NCBI GenBank assembly: GCA_028455995.1
Contig: JABELC010000007.1
Coordinates: forward strand, 620,001-684,000
Length of the DNA stretch: 64,000 bases
Reading direction: 5' to 3'
Source of the DNA: Scleromitrula shiraiana
Lineage: Eukaryota; Ascomycota; Leotiomycetes; Helotiales; Sclerotiniaceae
The first letter of the stretch is position 1, and every line of letters starts with the position of its first letter. The position numbers and the translations under genes were made by a program. The notes under the pieces were generated by a model. The model did no database searches. It had not been told where the DNA came from and was given only the letters and a program-made list of their open reading frames with translations. Positions 12,857 to 25,372 of the stretch are shown here, piece after piece.

Positions 12857-14770
12857 ATGTTTGCTCGCCTGAGTAAAATCCTCTACAGGTTGGGAGTATC
12901 CAACTTGAAAGCAGTGAAACTACCAAGATTGAAGGTCCCAAACAAATTGGCAAGCTTCAAAGAAAAGTCTCCGAGGTTCCGAACTGTTCATCATCCCCAT
13001 CACATTGCTGGCCCCAATGAACCTTCCAAATACGTCCTCGATAACAGAGTTAAATTGGTTTTATTAGACCTGCTGTCGCACTTAGCCCCCGTTGCAATCA
13101 CCGCTGTATTAGTCTATCTAAATGTACAATCCATATATTGGAGCGATGTGCAAGCCGATGGTAAATGGCAGAACACGATCTTGAATAGCCTCCAGTTTGC
13201 AGCGAAAGCACACGAACTATGGATAGGGTTTTCGATATCCGCTATAGTCTCTCACTTTGTGGTATCAGCTTTTGTATTACACAAAGGCCTGCCCTTTGGT
13301 TTGATGGGGGCTGGAATCCAAGTTGGGAACCTTAGATTCTTGACCGAGAAATCATTCTGGTCGATATTTGGGTGCGGGTTCAAAAGTCGAGGAGTTAAGG
13401 TTTTGGTCTTTGCAACATTTCTCGTATCGTGTGCTATCTTGAATGCTCTTTCTGGGCCGGCTTCTGCAATTGTAGCTCGGCCGAATCTCGATTGGTGGTT
13501 GGTGCCGAATCACACTTTGGGATTCCAATTCGCAACTCAATATGATCTGTGGACGACGAATCTCGTTCTTCCCCAAGACATGTCCGATTTTTACTCGAAT
13601 TGCTCCAATTATTACTATGTATTAGCGGATAGCGGCTCTGCGTGTCCATCGAGTGGGATTTCAGATATCAATTCATGGGTAACCAGCTTGGATTCTACAA
13701 TGCCACCATTAGCAAAATCCGTGAACCTTACATTCTTTGACGGACACACCAACTCCCGCCGAATACTCTCGTCATCTGTACTATCGGGCGGTCACTCTTA
13801 TTCATCTTCATTATCATTGATTCCTCATCTAGCAATGGCCACATTGTTTGAAACGCCCAGTTCCGGGGAATCCTACATATCTCGACCGAAGTTTGTTTCG
13901 GACCCGACAACAATCATTCAGCAGCCAATGGTACAGGTAAACTGTAATGCATATTCTCAAGCTAACATCTTGAATTCCACGACGACCAAAATCGAGAATC
14001 AACCCCTCTTTCCACACATCGCAAGCCTCACTATACCATCACCAAATCGACGCTCACCGTCGGGATTCCCTGTCCCAGAGAGTATATGGAATAACACGCA
14101 AGATCCCGCATTCGCCAAACTAACATGGGTTGATCTATATACCGATTATAACCAATCCGCATCGCTAGGGGCGGTTTTCCTACTCCCCAATTCGTTGAAT
14201 CAATCAGATGGTACGAATCCCGTACAAGATCGATGGGTCGTTCCATGCACCATTGACACGAGGTGGATGCAAGCTCCAATCAGCTACGATCCCACCGTTA
14301 GCGACGTTGTGAATAGCAAATTCAGCAACACGGAAGCATTTTCCGAACTGGGAGAAATGATCTCAATGCTCGATACGAGAAAATCGTCGCAAAGTAGGTC
14401 CTCCATCTTCAGGGACCTCATCAATATCAATCCCCAGTGGGCCGAATATCTGAATATCGCCACACCCCTCCCACATACCTATTACAATATCACCAACGTA
14501 ACTTGGAACAGTACTGCCATTCTAGGCGCTCCATATATGGACGGCTCGCCCAACGCGACCTTGATCGAAAGCCAGCTTGAGCAATACTCCCTCTCTGATA
14601 CCAACGATACCGTGAGACTGGATTGGATGATTACCACACACGGGAAGTTCTACTATCCTACGACGGCGGACATCCAATCCCTCATATTGGTATTCTGCGG
14701 AATTTTCATGACCGATGGGCTCGCGAGGTATGGGGATATCGGGGTATTTAGTAGCATTGATAAAGTTTAG
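12857..14770 (+). CDS. Fungal multi-pass membrane protein with large extracytoplasmic domain, function unknown
   Basis: Single-exon frame of 637 residues. An N-terminal basic region (about residues 1-60) is followed by three hydrophobic helices near 66-90 (LLDLLSHLAPVAITAVLVYL), 112-142 and 182-207. Then comes a long soluble domain with many N-x-S/T sequons and scattered cysteines, fitting an exposed glycosylated region, and a final hydrophobic stretch near 605-620 (LILVFCGIFMTDGLARYG). The helix-loop-helix start with a conserved-looking KAHELW segment recalls a large family of uncharacterised Pezizomycotina membrane proteins. I know of no assigned function. The protein ends soon after the last helix, which seems short for such families, but I see no frameshift. 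The start at 12857 is the first ATG of the open frame. Confidence 0.8.
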   Translation: MFARLSKILYRLGVSNLKAVKLPRLKVPNKLASFKEKSPRFRTVHHPHHIAGPNEPSKYVLDNRVKLVLLDLLSHLAPVAITAVLVYLNVQSIYWSDVQADGKWQNTILNSLQFAAKAHELWIGFSISAIVSHFVVSAFVLHKGLPFGLMGAGIQVGNLRFLTEKSFWSIFGCGFKSRGVKVLVFATFLVSCAILNALSGPASAIVARPNLDWWLVPNHTLGFQFATQYDLWTTNLVLPQDMSDFYSNCSNYYYVLADSGSACPSSGISDINSWVTSLDSTMPPLAKSVNLTFFDGHTNSRRILSSSVLSGGHSYSSSLSLIPHLAMATLFETPSSGESYISRPKFVSDPTTIIQQPMVQVNCNAYSQANILNSTTTKIENQPLFPHIASLTIPSPNRRSPSGFPVPESIWNNTQDPAFAKLTWVDLYTDYNQSASLGAVFLLPNSLNQSDGTNPVQDRWVVPCTIDTRWMQAPISYDPTVSDVVNSKFSNTEAFSELGEMISMLDTRKSSQSRSSIFRDLININPQWAEYLNIATPLPHTYYNITNVTWNSTAILGAPYMDGSPNATLIESQLEQYSLSDTNDTVRLDWMITTHGKFYYPTTADIQSLILVFCGIFMTDGLARYGDIGVFSSIDKV

Positions 14771-16753
14771 GATGGGAAGATTGGAACACTGAGGATTAAA
14801 TTCAATGTGATATATCGTACTGATATCTATGGCACACAAAGTGCCACTGTAACTATCGTTAAAGAAAGAGGAAAAGAGAGAATATCTGAAATCGGCTAGG
14901 TACAGTAACGCAAACGCAGCAAGACTATAAAGATAGAATGGATATAACTAAGCCGAGTCGGCAGAAGCCAGCCAACCAACCAACTACTCAGTCAGTAATC
15001 AGGGACTGCGAAACACAGATTTAAATAGAGATACAGATACAGTACAGTACGATGCAATATACGGAAGAGCTGTACTAGAACCAAACTGGCTCTGAAAATC
15101 AATCAAGCAAGCAATCAAAAGAACAAAAATGAATGTCCGTTTTTGATATAATCCGATTAGGGGAGGGGGTTACGTAAGATGAACGGGAAACGGAAAAAAT
15201 ATATATTTTCCGGTGGGGAAAGTTAATTCAATAACGTCGGACGGACGCGCAATACAATAAATAGGCTAGGTACCCATGGATGGATTTTGTTATTTACCGC
15301 GGTGGAATTTTGAAGTAGGGCTTAGTAATTGATACGAATGAGGCTTTTCACTAGAATTACGGAATACTGTAAATAATGTCTTCTTTTGTGTATACATATG
15401 TGCACACAATAAGCCATAGTAAGCCATAGTAAGCCTCCTAAAAGAAAAGAAGGAATCCACTGGCAGATCCAAATCGAGTGTAGTTTACTCGGTTAAATTA
15501 AAATTCAAGTTGAAGCACGCGCAAATTGTGGAATAACTTGAACCTCAAAATCAAAATTATAATAGTATTTGGTATTTATAAGGATTATATAGATCGGATC
15601 TTTTTATTAAGAATTTTATTATATTAGTATATTTCAAGTTTTTATATATTGAAATATATTTTTATTATTTTTCAATAGGATAACAATTTATTTACTAGTA
15701 CTAGTAATTTAAATTAAATTAAAATTATAAAATACTAATATTAATAGTAACTTGAATACTAGTAATTTATATGATTTTTATTTTGTATTTATTCAAGAGA
15801 TATTATTAGAATGATTATAAATTTAGAAAATTTCGTTTAATTTTTTAATTATTAATAATAAATATTTAAATATAAAAATAATTTACGTTGAACCTGAATA
15901 TTTTAAATAATTTCATAAATAATTAATCGACCTATTTAGTACTACCGTACATCATCGCAAAAGATGAATTTTTCAAAATCGTCGATCTTGACGTTATTCG
16001 GCAATTTAGCGCGTGCATCAATTTTAATTTAGCCGAGTAACCGCAACCCCCAATTGTTGGATACTTACAGCGACTTCCAAGCACAACAATTCCACACACC
16101 GTGACAGTATAATCAAAATGGACTCTGGCATACGGTAATAAAACAGTAGGTAGAGATAAGTATTTTCTAAGATTGAATAAATTATGCCGACCTCTTCTCT
16201 TAGATGATTTGATTTGATTTGACTGGGGCATTTTCTGATCTTGGCTTGGCTCCAGCTTATTTTTTACTTTTACTTTACTTGGCTGTACTATAGTAAAACT
16301 AATAAAAAAGGTAGTTCCTTTTCTATCTCTCTCACTCATTCACTCACTCTCTCTCTCACTTACTCGCTCATTCACTCATTCACTCATTCACTCATTCGCA
16401 CTTGAATGTTGAATATTCTATCTACTTTATTTTACTTTACTCTAGCTTTCTCTACCAATTAACTCTATACACTTTTAATTTTACCGTTTATTCATTCCAT
16501 TCATCATTGTATGTTATTCCTACTCACGTGAGTGTTTGTTGAAGTTACATCATATATTATATTACATTACATATATACTTTCATCCGATATTCATTTCTT
16601 CGCCTCAATATCACTTTTACTCCTTTTAATTTTTTTCTCTTTTTTTTCTTATTTTTGTGGCTCTCTCCATCGTCTTCTTTTCTTAAATTCTTTCTTGTAT
16701 ACAGTTGTTAACAATATATTTATTCTGTTCATTCTTTCCTTTTTGAATCAATC
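14771..16753. other. Intergenic, with AT-rich tract
   Basis: No gene is supported. An AT-rich tract covers about 15540-15940 and holds three TACTAGTA palindromes (15693, 15699, 15757). A CACCGTGAC motif lies at 16097-16105 and CTCATTCA repeats at about 16340-16400. A 135-codon minus-strand ORF at 15932-16339 has no recognisable features. The T-rich 3' part (16530-16750) directly precedes the PAP2 gene and may be its 5' leader. Confidence 0.5.
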
Positions 16754-18169
16754 ATGGGGGGCGTGTGCCGCGCATGCGGACGCTTTTTCCTGCATATTTA
16801 TAGGACTTTGCTTAATAGGTGAGCTTTCTTTTTTTGGTTTTGAGGGGTTGAAGAAAATTGAGTGGAATTGGATGATCGATTTTGTTGTTTGCGCCTATGA
16901 AAAAGATGTAGTAACTGATATTAAGTTTCTTAATTCTATAGACATTCTTTTATTGGTTTGCTGAAACATATTATCTGGAATATGACATTTATCCTGATAT
17001 GGATAACTACTTTTAAAAATGGTCAGTGAGATGCTAGATTCCAACACCATTCTCATATTTCAACAAAAAGCTAACCTATATCCTCTTCTCCCCAAAAAGC
17101 ATATAGGATATCCCCCTCAATCAGACCGTCAATCGACGTAAATTACCTCGAAACACTCGATCAAAAAATGTTCGGTTTCTCCTTCGCCGGCATCGCCATG
17201 CAGTTCACCTGTTCAATCATCGGCGCCATGTGGGTGTACGCTCTAACCCGACGCACCAAACTCGCCATTCTGGCCACTCTTCCCCCTCTCCTCCTCAACA
17301 TCCTCTACTCGCTCTCGCACAATCTCTGCGAAGCCCTCGATGTATTCGCATGGTTATCCTACGGCGTCTTGCACTTCGCATCGCCCTTCCTCGCCGCATT
17401 CTGGCTCTGGCTTTTTGCAGTCCCCGGCGCCGTCTCCATGTTTGCGTGGAGTTTCGGTATCCAGAATTGTTTGGGTATCATTACCCATCTTTGTTTTCCG
17501 ACGGCGGCTCCTTGGTATGGCGATCAATATGGATATCCTCTCCCGCCCGGGAACTACAGCATGCCCGGATCCGCCGCCGGACTCGTACGAGTTGATAAAG
17601 TTCTCGGGACGCATATCTACGCCAATGCGTTTAAAGCCTCTCCACTCGTATTTGGAGCGTTCCCTTCTCTGCATGGAGCTTTTAGTTGCTGTTGTTTCTA
17701 CTTCATAGGCCGATATTCGCGAAAAGGTACTTATCTCCTCGGATTCTACGTCCTATGGCAATGGTTCTCAACCATGTATTTGCGACATCATTGGAGGATT
17801 GATCTACTCGGTGGCCTGGCCTATTCCTCATTTGCCTACACGATGTTCTACCGCAGCCTGCAACGAATCGATCGCGCGTACGCGAGCGGTGTGAGTGGTG
17901 GGAATGGATGGCAGAGATTGTGGGAGGGGACGAGACTGCAGAATCTTTTTGATAGGAGGCCGGAGCAGAGGGGGTATGCGGCTCTTTTGCAAGACCAGTC
18001 ATGGTCGGACGAGGATGAGAGGAAGGATTATTCGAATGTGGAGGAGAGGGGGAGATCGAGGGAGAATAGGGAGAATGGGAGGTCCTCATCCTCGAATTCG
18101 TCGGATAATGGGTGGATTAAGGATGAGGGCGTGGTGTGGAGTGTTAAGGATCCGGATCGTGAGGATTAG
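16754..18169 (+). CDS. PAP2-superfamily, Aur1-like inositol phosphorylceramide synthase homologue
   Basis: Predicted 375-residue multi-pass membrane protein. Inferred exons: 16754-16818 and 17107-18169. The 288-nt intron begins GTGAGC, has a GCTAACC branch site and ends TATAG; the join restores an N-terminus with a CRACGRFF motif and the segment IRPSIDVNYLETLDQKMFG. Aur1 enzymes move inositol phosphate from phosphatidylinositol to ceramide in the Golgi. Matching signatures: PGSAAGLVRVDKVLG, FPSLHGAFS (about residues 207-215, catalytic-type His211) and MYLRHHWRIDLLGG (about 245-258). About six hydrophobic helices surround these, and the last 80 residues are a polar, acidic/Ser-rich tail. It is shorter than yeast Aur1 (401 residues). 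Whether it is the essential synthase or a paralogue cannot be told here. Confidence 0.82.
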
Positions 18170-18842
18170 TTTGTTGGGTTCCTGCTTTCTGCATTCTGGG
18201 CTCACTTTGGCGCAGACGAATTGAGTTGAATTGAGTTGGATATGATGGATATGATGGATATATTACGATTGAGATGAGAAGAGATCAAATAAGATAAAAT
18301 GTGCATATATATGTGTATATGTGTAATTGTGCTTCTCTTTACTAGTAATTGAAGCATATACGATGGATAGAAACGAACGGACAAATCAACCAACGAACGA
18401 ACGAATGAATGAACGAGGGAACGACCAAATTGTACCTACCTATCTATCTTATTGTATATATCACACCATATATATCACACCATATATATATATATATATA
18501 CATAATTGGATAGATATACGTTCAGAACTGCTATGCTATGCTATGCCATGCCATGCTATGTAGTGACTAACGAGTACAACCAGAGAGGGGTCTAGCGTGG
18601 TATATGTACGTACGTAAGGTTAGCTAGTGCTAGTTCTAGTGGCTAGCGACTAGTGGATAGTGGATAGTGGATAGTGGATGTATTTATAGATACGGGAGCA
18701 CTTGCTAGGATGGTTATCTAATCTCATCATAGCTGATTTCTCTTAATGGATAGATGGATAGATGGATATGGATAGATGGATATGGATAGATGGATAAGGG
18801 GAGGGGAGGGGAATGGGAAGTGCGATTGAGAGATGGGAGATT

Positions 18843-18933
<91 letters not shown>

Positions 18934-19713
18934 TTAATGTGGTATGAATATAGATTAGATATAGATTAGATATATAGATGGAAAAAAATGAAAAGCAAAG
19001 GAAAAGATAAAATGAGATAAAATAGAATAGAATAATAGGATAGAATAAAATAAAATAGGATAAAATAGAATAGGTTAGAATAGGTTAGAATAAAATAGGA
19101 TAGGATAGGATAGGGAAGAAAGTATTTATAATATTTAAATCAAGAGATCAATTAAAGTTTGAAGTTTGAAAATGAATGAATAAATGAATAATAAAGGTTT
19201 GGTGTTTGAAATATATTTCTAATCTTTTGTTTGAGATATTTCATTCCCCTTTTCTACTTTAACAGGTGTTAAAGGGGTCATTTTGTTAAGCTATCTCGAT
19301 GAGATGGGATGAGGATTAATTGAATGATTTATTATATGATTTATTGTATTTTATTTTCTTATTTATACCCTTTTTTATATGCACCTAGTGATTGATCGAT
19401 CAATTAGTTATAAGATGTGAAATGTGAAATGTAAAATCCATGGCCGGAAGACAAAAGGAAGAGAGAAGAAACAAATAATTTTGACAAAAATAAAACGTCT
19501 TTCTGTAAGTAAAAGTAATCCAATCGATCAATTCATCCGTCCATCCATGTTGATTGGAACCAAAATTGTGTATGTGAGAATATACAACTCCATCTCTCCT
19601 TACAACGGACCAACCAGACCGATAAACTCCAGAACTCCCCCTATTATAAACTAAACTATGTGCAAAACCAAGCTCTCTCTATCCCTCCCAACGAACGTTT
19701 TATCAACGCCCTC
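18170..19713. other. Intergenic, microsatellite-rich
   Basis: No gene is supported. The interval holds TACTAGTA at 18340, TA and TATATCACACCA repeats near 18455-18500, GGATAGT/GATGGATA repeats (18650-18800), a long GT tract (separate entry) and ATAGAATAG-type A-rich repeats (19010-19120). It lies between the 3' ends of two converging genes, so promoters are not expected. Confidence 0.6.
18845..18932 (+). repeat. (GT)44 microsatellite
   Basis: An uninterrupted GT dinucleotide tract of 88 nt. Its length predicts strong length polymorphism between isolates, and alternating purine-pyrimidine sequence can adopt Z-DNA. Confidence 0.95.
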
Positions 19714-20585
19714 TCAACTCTTCAAAGCCTCCAATCTCCCTCTCATCTGATCCAACATCGCCTCATCTTCCTCCTCATCCTCCTCCTCCTCCACAACCTT
19801 AACCTCCTCCCTCTGTACAGGCGTACTCGGCAAACTTGCACCAACAGCCGTCCTCTTCTCCCCCTCCCTATCCTTAAGTATCTCCCCCAACACCCTATCA
19901 ACCTCCTCCTCCGCCTCCTCCTCCTCCTCCTCCATCTCCCCCGGCAACATATCCCCCACCATCTCCTCAATAATGCCCGCCTTCACCAGCTCCTGTCCCA
20001 GCTCCCTCATCGTGCCCATCAACTCCGGTAATCTAACCAAACTATTCACATCTTTCATAATGCCCACACTGGCCTTAATACTGCCCTCGATCTTGCGCAC
20101 CGCAAACGCCTCGTTGACTTGCATCGCCACGCTATTCAACTGTGCTTTGGAGGTTACGAGACGACGCGAGGTGTTGCGGGTGCGGATGAGCTCGCGCGCG
20201 AAGATGCGGGTTTCCTTGAGGGCTTGTGCGGATTGGGAGGGGTTTTTTTGGGCGCGCTTGGAGGAACTGAGGATTAGGGAGCGGGTTTTGGATTCGATGG
20301 TTTTTAGGGAGGCGATGTCGCGGTCGAGTTTGCGGACATTTTGACGGATGAGTTGGTTGCATTTTCGGACCTGGGGATCGGGGGGGGGGAGGGTTAGTTG
20401 GTTGGATTAGGTTAAGAAGGTGGGTGGGAGGGGGGGTGGATGGATTAATGGTGATGGAAATATTGGGAGGGGAAGGTAATGAAATTGGGTTAGATTGATA
20501 GATAGATAGTAAGATAGATAAGTTTGATTATACTAACCTGTGCTTGAGGATCAGGTTTGAAGAAAACAGCTCGTATTGATTCCAT
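19714..20585 (-). CDS. VPS24: ESCRT-III subunit Vps24 (CHMP3)
   Basis: Predicted 234-residue ESCRT-III protein that polymerises with Snf7 and Vps2 on endosomes to bud vesicles into multivesicular bodies. Exons: 20538-20585 (MESIRAVFFKPDPQAQ) and 19714-20370. The 167-nt intron has a GTTAGT donor and CAG acceptor, and the join continues as VRKCNQLIRQNVRKLDRD, the basic first helix of the family. The central region (MQVNEAFAVRKIEGSIKAS) is strongly Vps24-like, and an acidic Glu-rich linker follows. The C-terminal LDQMRGRLEALKS fits the MIM1 motif recognised by the Vps4 MIT domain. Length is close to yeast Vps24 (224). It is divergent to the p23 gene, with 861 bp between start codons. Confidence 0.95.
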
Positions 20586-21446
20586 GATGGAAAGTGGGAA
20601 GTTGGTTCCAAAATATTGATTGTGATGTTCTCGGGATTATTGTAGATTCCTTCCAGATTCTATTTATTTAATTGAAGTCTTCGGTAATAGTCTAATAAAA
20701 TAAAAGGACAATTCGATTTATTTAATAGACAGATGTTGAACTGAAATCGTAGTTGTTATTATCGTGGGAAATACGTTGATGGTGGTGGTGGTGGTGGTGG
20801 TGGTGGTGTTAATGTTGAATGTTTGAGGTTTAAGGCCAAAGCTCATTCAATCCCATCCATCAATCCTATCAATCCATAGTGACGTTGGCTTGCACTTACT
20901 TTTTTGGAGCCGCAACCGCAATTAATTTTGATTATAGTCACCACCAAAATATAATCTACGTGGGGTAAAATAAATTCAAGAATTGCCCGCAAATTATAAC
21001 TTTTTGATCATTTTTCGATGATATTTACGTATTTACGTATTTACGTATTGAATTAATTGATTTATAATTCATATAAATAAATTTATATCCTCAAGCAATA
21101 ATATAATTAATTTTTATATCAATTTTTATTTGTGGTTGATTTATTGATGATTTAATTCTCAAGATTTTATCATTATCCATACCTCAATCTCTCTATCTCT
21201 CTCTCATTTTCTTCAACCTTCTCGGAGATTCCATTCAAATCCAAATCCAGCTCCAGCCTCGTTTGCGTCCAGAAAGCAGCAACGAATAGAAACCTCGCCA
21301 ATCCTTTCTCTTTCGTTTTTCCATCTCAATTTATTTCTTACTCAAAATTCCACAACAAGAACAATACAACCTTTGCTTGATTTCTTAATTAAATTTCTTC
21401 ACGATTTACGAATCCCTTTTCAATTATTCGAAACTCCTTTCTCACA
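20586..21446. promoter_or_regulatory. Shared divergent promoter region of VPS24 and p23 genes
   Basis: This 861-bp interval separates two divergently transcribed start codons, so both promoters must lie here. It contains a (GGT) tract at about 20781-20808, an AT-rich stretch at 21000-21140 with three ATTTACGT units near 21025-21045, and a CT-rich tract (21185-21215) upstream of the p23 start. I cannot place individual factor sites with confidence. Confidence 0.6.
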
Positions 21447-22486
21447 ATGTCTGAAGCTACAGCAACCCCAGAAGGTAAGCAAGCTCTCTCTTTCTTCCTA
21501 TGACAAATGGGGGGGAGGGTGGTTTATAAATTACATATCTATTTCACCTTACCATGATCAGCAACGCTGTTTGGCTATTTGACTTTCATGCTGTGCAAAC
21601 CAGATTGCACTTTAGTCTGAAACTCAGACGTCATTATTATTACAACCAAGAGCCATCGAGTGTTGACAAAATTCACTAAATTTTTGATCAACGCGGGGCA
21701 TCGAATACTAAAGTCCACCACCAAACAACCAGCAATGGCCTTCAAGTGTTCAACCACAATGAAATCAACAATGGATATTTCACACAGAAAGCTAACCATC
21801 TAAAAATCTAGTCCTCTGGGCCCAAAGATCCAGCAAAACCGAAGCTGAGAAGAACTTCATCTACCTAACCATCACCGTCCCCGATGTTCAACCCTCCAAA
21901 CTCAAGATCGATATTAAGTCCCAATCCCTCACATTCTCTGGATACTCCGAGTCACTCAAACGTGCGTACGCACTTACCTTGGAGTTTTTCGCCGAGATCG
22001 ACGAGGGTGCTTCCAAGATTAACCACACGATGAAGAATATTCAGTTTAAGTTGCAAAAGAAGGAGTTGAAGGAAGAGTTTTGGCCGAGATTGTTGAAGGA
22101 TAACAAGAAGGTTCATTTCTTGAAGACGGATTTCGATAAGTGGGTTGATGAGGATGAGCAAGATGAGGCACCAGAGGATGATATTGGTATGGGTGGAATG
22201 GGTAAGTTTCCTTCTCTTATTTCTGAATTTTGAACCTTCAAGTTCGAGTCAAAGGAAGAAATTAATTAATGGTATCTTAGGTGGCATGCCAGGTATGGGT
22301 GATATGATGGGAGGCGCAGGTGGAGATTTCGGCGGTATTGATTTCTCAAAGCTCGGTGGAGCAGGAATGGAAGGATTGGGTGGTGAAGAGGACGAAGGCG
22401 ATGAGGAAGACGACGAGGAGATGCCAGCACTTGAGGGAGAAGAAGAAGCCGGAGAGGCCAAGGCCAAGATCACTGAAGTCTCTTAG
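21447..22486 (+). CDS. Hsp90 co-chaperone p23 (Sba1/Wos2)
   Basis: Predicted 207-residue co-chaperone that binds ATP-bound Hsp90, slows ATP turnover and stabilises client complexes in cytosol and nucleus. Exons: 21447-21474, 21812-22201 and 22281-22486. Intron 1 is long (337 nt, GTAAGC to CTAG) and intron 2 is 79 nt. The joins give PEVLWAQRSSKTEAEKNF, the hallmark start of the p23 CS domain. Beta-sandwich signatures follow: IYLTITVPDV, LEFFAEID and KDNKKVHFLKTDFDKWVDED, the last being the family's Trp-containing segment. The C-terminal third is Gly/Met-rich (MGGMPGMGDMMGG) and then acidic, as in Sba1. Gene order and length fit; no anomaly seen. Confidence 0.95.
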
Positions 22487-24237
22487 ATGATTTATTTTCC
22501 TTCTTGTTATTGGAAAGGGGTGGGGTGGGTGCAGCAGACTTCCTTCCTTCCTACCTTCGAGGAGACTCTTCAAACTTCATATCAATCGGATAATGGATAG
22601 TTCGAGTGCTTACTTATATATGGATATGAATATTCTCGATCCTTTGATCTGATCACAATGATGATGATAATGATGATGATGATTCGAGGACTTGAGATTA
22701 TTATTCAGGTGGTTTATTTGTACCCCCCGTTCTATTCATTGTGGATATAGATGGGATATGATATCGATATCTTATCTTCGAAGAAAGTTGGGAATGGGAA
22801 ATGGGACGAAAGAATGGGGTTATGAAAAAGCAAAAGTAACAATTGATATCACCTTCTGTTCTCTGGTTTTTGAGTGTTACATGTTTGAATATGTGAGGTT
22901 TTAAGTATGGTTTCTTGTGAGTGATTGTTTTCTCTGCGGATGGTATTTATTACTTCCTTAATGGGTCTTTCGAAAGCTTGGAATTTATGCTGCACTTGGG
23001 ATATGGATTCTTGGGTATCGTATTGATTGATTGTACGTTACTGGTTCCGTTGAGTTATCGCTTTTGAAATCATCTCTCTTGTGTGCTTTTCTAGGGATGA
23101 TTATTCTTCACTTCACTTCACATCACATCACGTCAAGAAGTCCTCAACATCTGCCTAGGGGACGTATGCATATACAGGCATAAGTAGTGCTTGGTAGGGG
23201 GCGAGCAGGGATACAGTTGGTATCTCCAATCTACGAACGAGGACTTATATTATTGAGGAGTTTCTAATTTTCTGGCATCTACGAGTTTACTTATGGAATG
23301 GAACAAATGGGTCATGGATGTGCCAAGTAGCTCAGCTGGATATTATGTCTGAACTGAATGAATAGTTTGCTGTGTCTCAAGGAGATGGATAGTATAAGAT
23401 CATTTTCTGAAGTTTTTGTGCGATGGTTGTTGTTATTGACATCGGCATCTGTATCGGTATCGGTATCGGTATCGATGGGATTGATGTTGTTGTTGTTGTT
23501 GTTGTTGTTAAACTCAGAGGACTTATAAAGGAGAAAGTAAAGGGGCGGATGGGGGGATAGAAAAAATATGGTAGGTACATACATACCTAGGTAGATAGTC
23601 TATTCAAAGTAGAATGAAGAAGAAATGATATCGTGGATTCACCTATATATCTATCATCCATATCAGATGAAGAAAGCCATCTCGTGCTACTCATGAGGTC
23701 CAATAATAAATTACACTCACTATTTACTCATTGACGATACTACTGGTTATGAAATAACTTTAATATGTCGTTCATTTATTCATCAGATAAGACGTCCTTT
23801 TCGTAAGTAATCATGATAATAATAACATAACATAACATAACATAATATAGATATTTTAACCTGAGTTGGTTTATTATAATTTTAACTATATCATGAAACT
23901 GATATCTCATCCATCATCTAATCAGATTATTCATTAACATGCTCTTTATCCTCCTCAGTTTATTGAGTGAGTTGTATTAAACAGGACATCATCTTTGATT
24001 CACATTTCTACAAGTTGATATTAGTCACAGTCGGGAAATTTCAAACATATCTATCCTTTTGTTTGAACTACGAGGATAGCCTGACTTATTTATATAATAT
24101 ATATATATCTATTTGTTTGTATGACTCCGGGGGTATGGAACTATACAATACGGGTATTCTCTTATATTGTATTAATGTGTTCAAGGAGTTCAAGAAGGGT
24201 GTTGTACGCCGTCGAGAGTATATATCTCCTCAACGGG

Positions 24238-24258
24238 CACGTGACGTAAGGTCACGTG
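24238..24258. promoter_or_regulatory. Perfect inverted repeat of two CACGTG E-boxes
   Basis: CACGTGAC, a five-base spacer GTAAG, then GTCACGTG form a perfect 8-bp inverted repeat. Each half contains CACGTG flanked by AC/GT, the preferred site of Cbf1-type and related bHLH factors. The site lies between two convergent 3' ends, an unusual place for a promoter element. Confidence 0.55.
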
Positions 24259-25254
24259 TTGACTATACAGACACTATTTGAGAACTAAGATATATCTTAT
24301 TTCAAAACAGAAAAGAAGAATGTCATCGATGATTCCTGAAACCTTCTTCTGATTTGTTTTACGAAGTATCTAAGAAAAGAGCAATATAATCAATGTGATC
24401 AACTGAGTTACCCAATATATCAACCAAGAAAAGCTAATCAATATGTCGATATTTTGTAGGTCATCGTGATTATGTTATCTAAATAAGTATATTTTCATAT
24501 TTTCATATTTTGTTTTGTTTTGTTTGATTTATTTTGCTATCCATTGACCAGACCATATCATATCAACTCATATCAACTGATCTCATCTCATCTCATCTCC
24601 CATATGTGCATCATAATCAAAGAAAAGAAAAGAAAAGGGAAACAAAACACAGAAAAGCAAAAGAAAATTAACCTAGCACAAACTAGTCAAAAGAGAAAAG
24701 AGAGATAAGATATGAGATATGAAAGATTTGGTATCGTGTCGATGTCTTTTTTGAGACTGAGAATGAATGCATATCCATATCCATATTTACTCCTGTATCG
24801 TGTAGACAGATTCTTCCATGATATTTCCAATATCATGTTCAATGCACCACTTAAAGGTGTGTTTGATGCTCATTTCATCCTTTCTCTTATCCACCCATCC
24901 CGTCCTATCTATCCATCCATCCATCCATCCATCCATCCATACATTCCTAGAGCCAAATTGAAAATATGAAGGCTACTAAATAGTAGAGAAAATAGAAGAA
25001 GAGCATGTTTTGGGTTTTCTGGATCTAGAAAGAGGAACAGAGTAAAGAGAAATGAGAAACGAGAAGGAAAGGAACTGAGGAGGAAATGAAGAATGGGAAG
25101 AGAGAAAACAAGGTAATTAAGAAGTAGGAAGCTGAGAAGCAAGAATGAGGAAGGGGTGAGAAGAAAAAAAGCAAAAGAAACACCACCATCCATCCATCCA
25201 TCCATCCACCCATCCAATAATCAAAGAAAGAAGGAAAGAAAGAAAGAAAGAAAG

Positions 25255-25360
25255 AAGACGTAGAAAGAAGACGCAGAAAGAAGACGCAGAAAGAAGAAGC
25301 AGAAAGAAGAAGCAGAAAGAAGAAGCAGAAAGAAGGAGCAGAAAGAAGAAGCAGAAAGAA
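25255..25360 (+). repeat. Purine-rich minisatellite, about 12-bp units
   Basis: Units of the type AGAAAGAAGAAGC and AGAAAGAAGACGC repeat about eight times just beyond the stop codon of the Zn2Cys6 gene. An all-purine strand this long can form triplex DNA. ORFs across it are low-complexity shadows. Confidence 0.8.
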
Positions 25361-25372
25361 AAAAGACTTCAA

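Larger units (their letters stand above)
22487..25372. other. Intergenic between convergent 3' ends, with repeats and a double E-box
   Basis: No gene is supported; the 104-codon plus frame at 23967-24281 has no recognisable features. Contents: GGTATC and GTT repeats (23450-23510), ACATA repeats (23825-23845), a perfect E-box inverted repeat (separate entry), ATCC tracts (24905-24940 and 25185-25215) and a purine-rich 12-bp minisatellite (25255-25360). Both flanking genes end here, so any regulatory site would serve an unseen transcript. Confidence 0.55.

Noticed and set aside
15932..16339. 135-codon minus-strand ORF upstream of the PAP2 gene
   Set aside because: No recognisable family and partly simple-sequence. 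Kept only as a note under the intergenic entry.
23967..24281. 104-codon plus-strand ORF
   Set aside because: No motif, no splice partners and chance-like composition. It overlaps the E-box repeat and lies between convergent 3' ends.
24910..25370. Overlapping long ORFs in ATCC and purine-rich DNA
   Set aside because: Low-complexity translations of tandem repeats, not genes.
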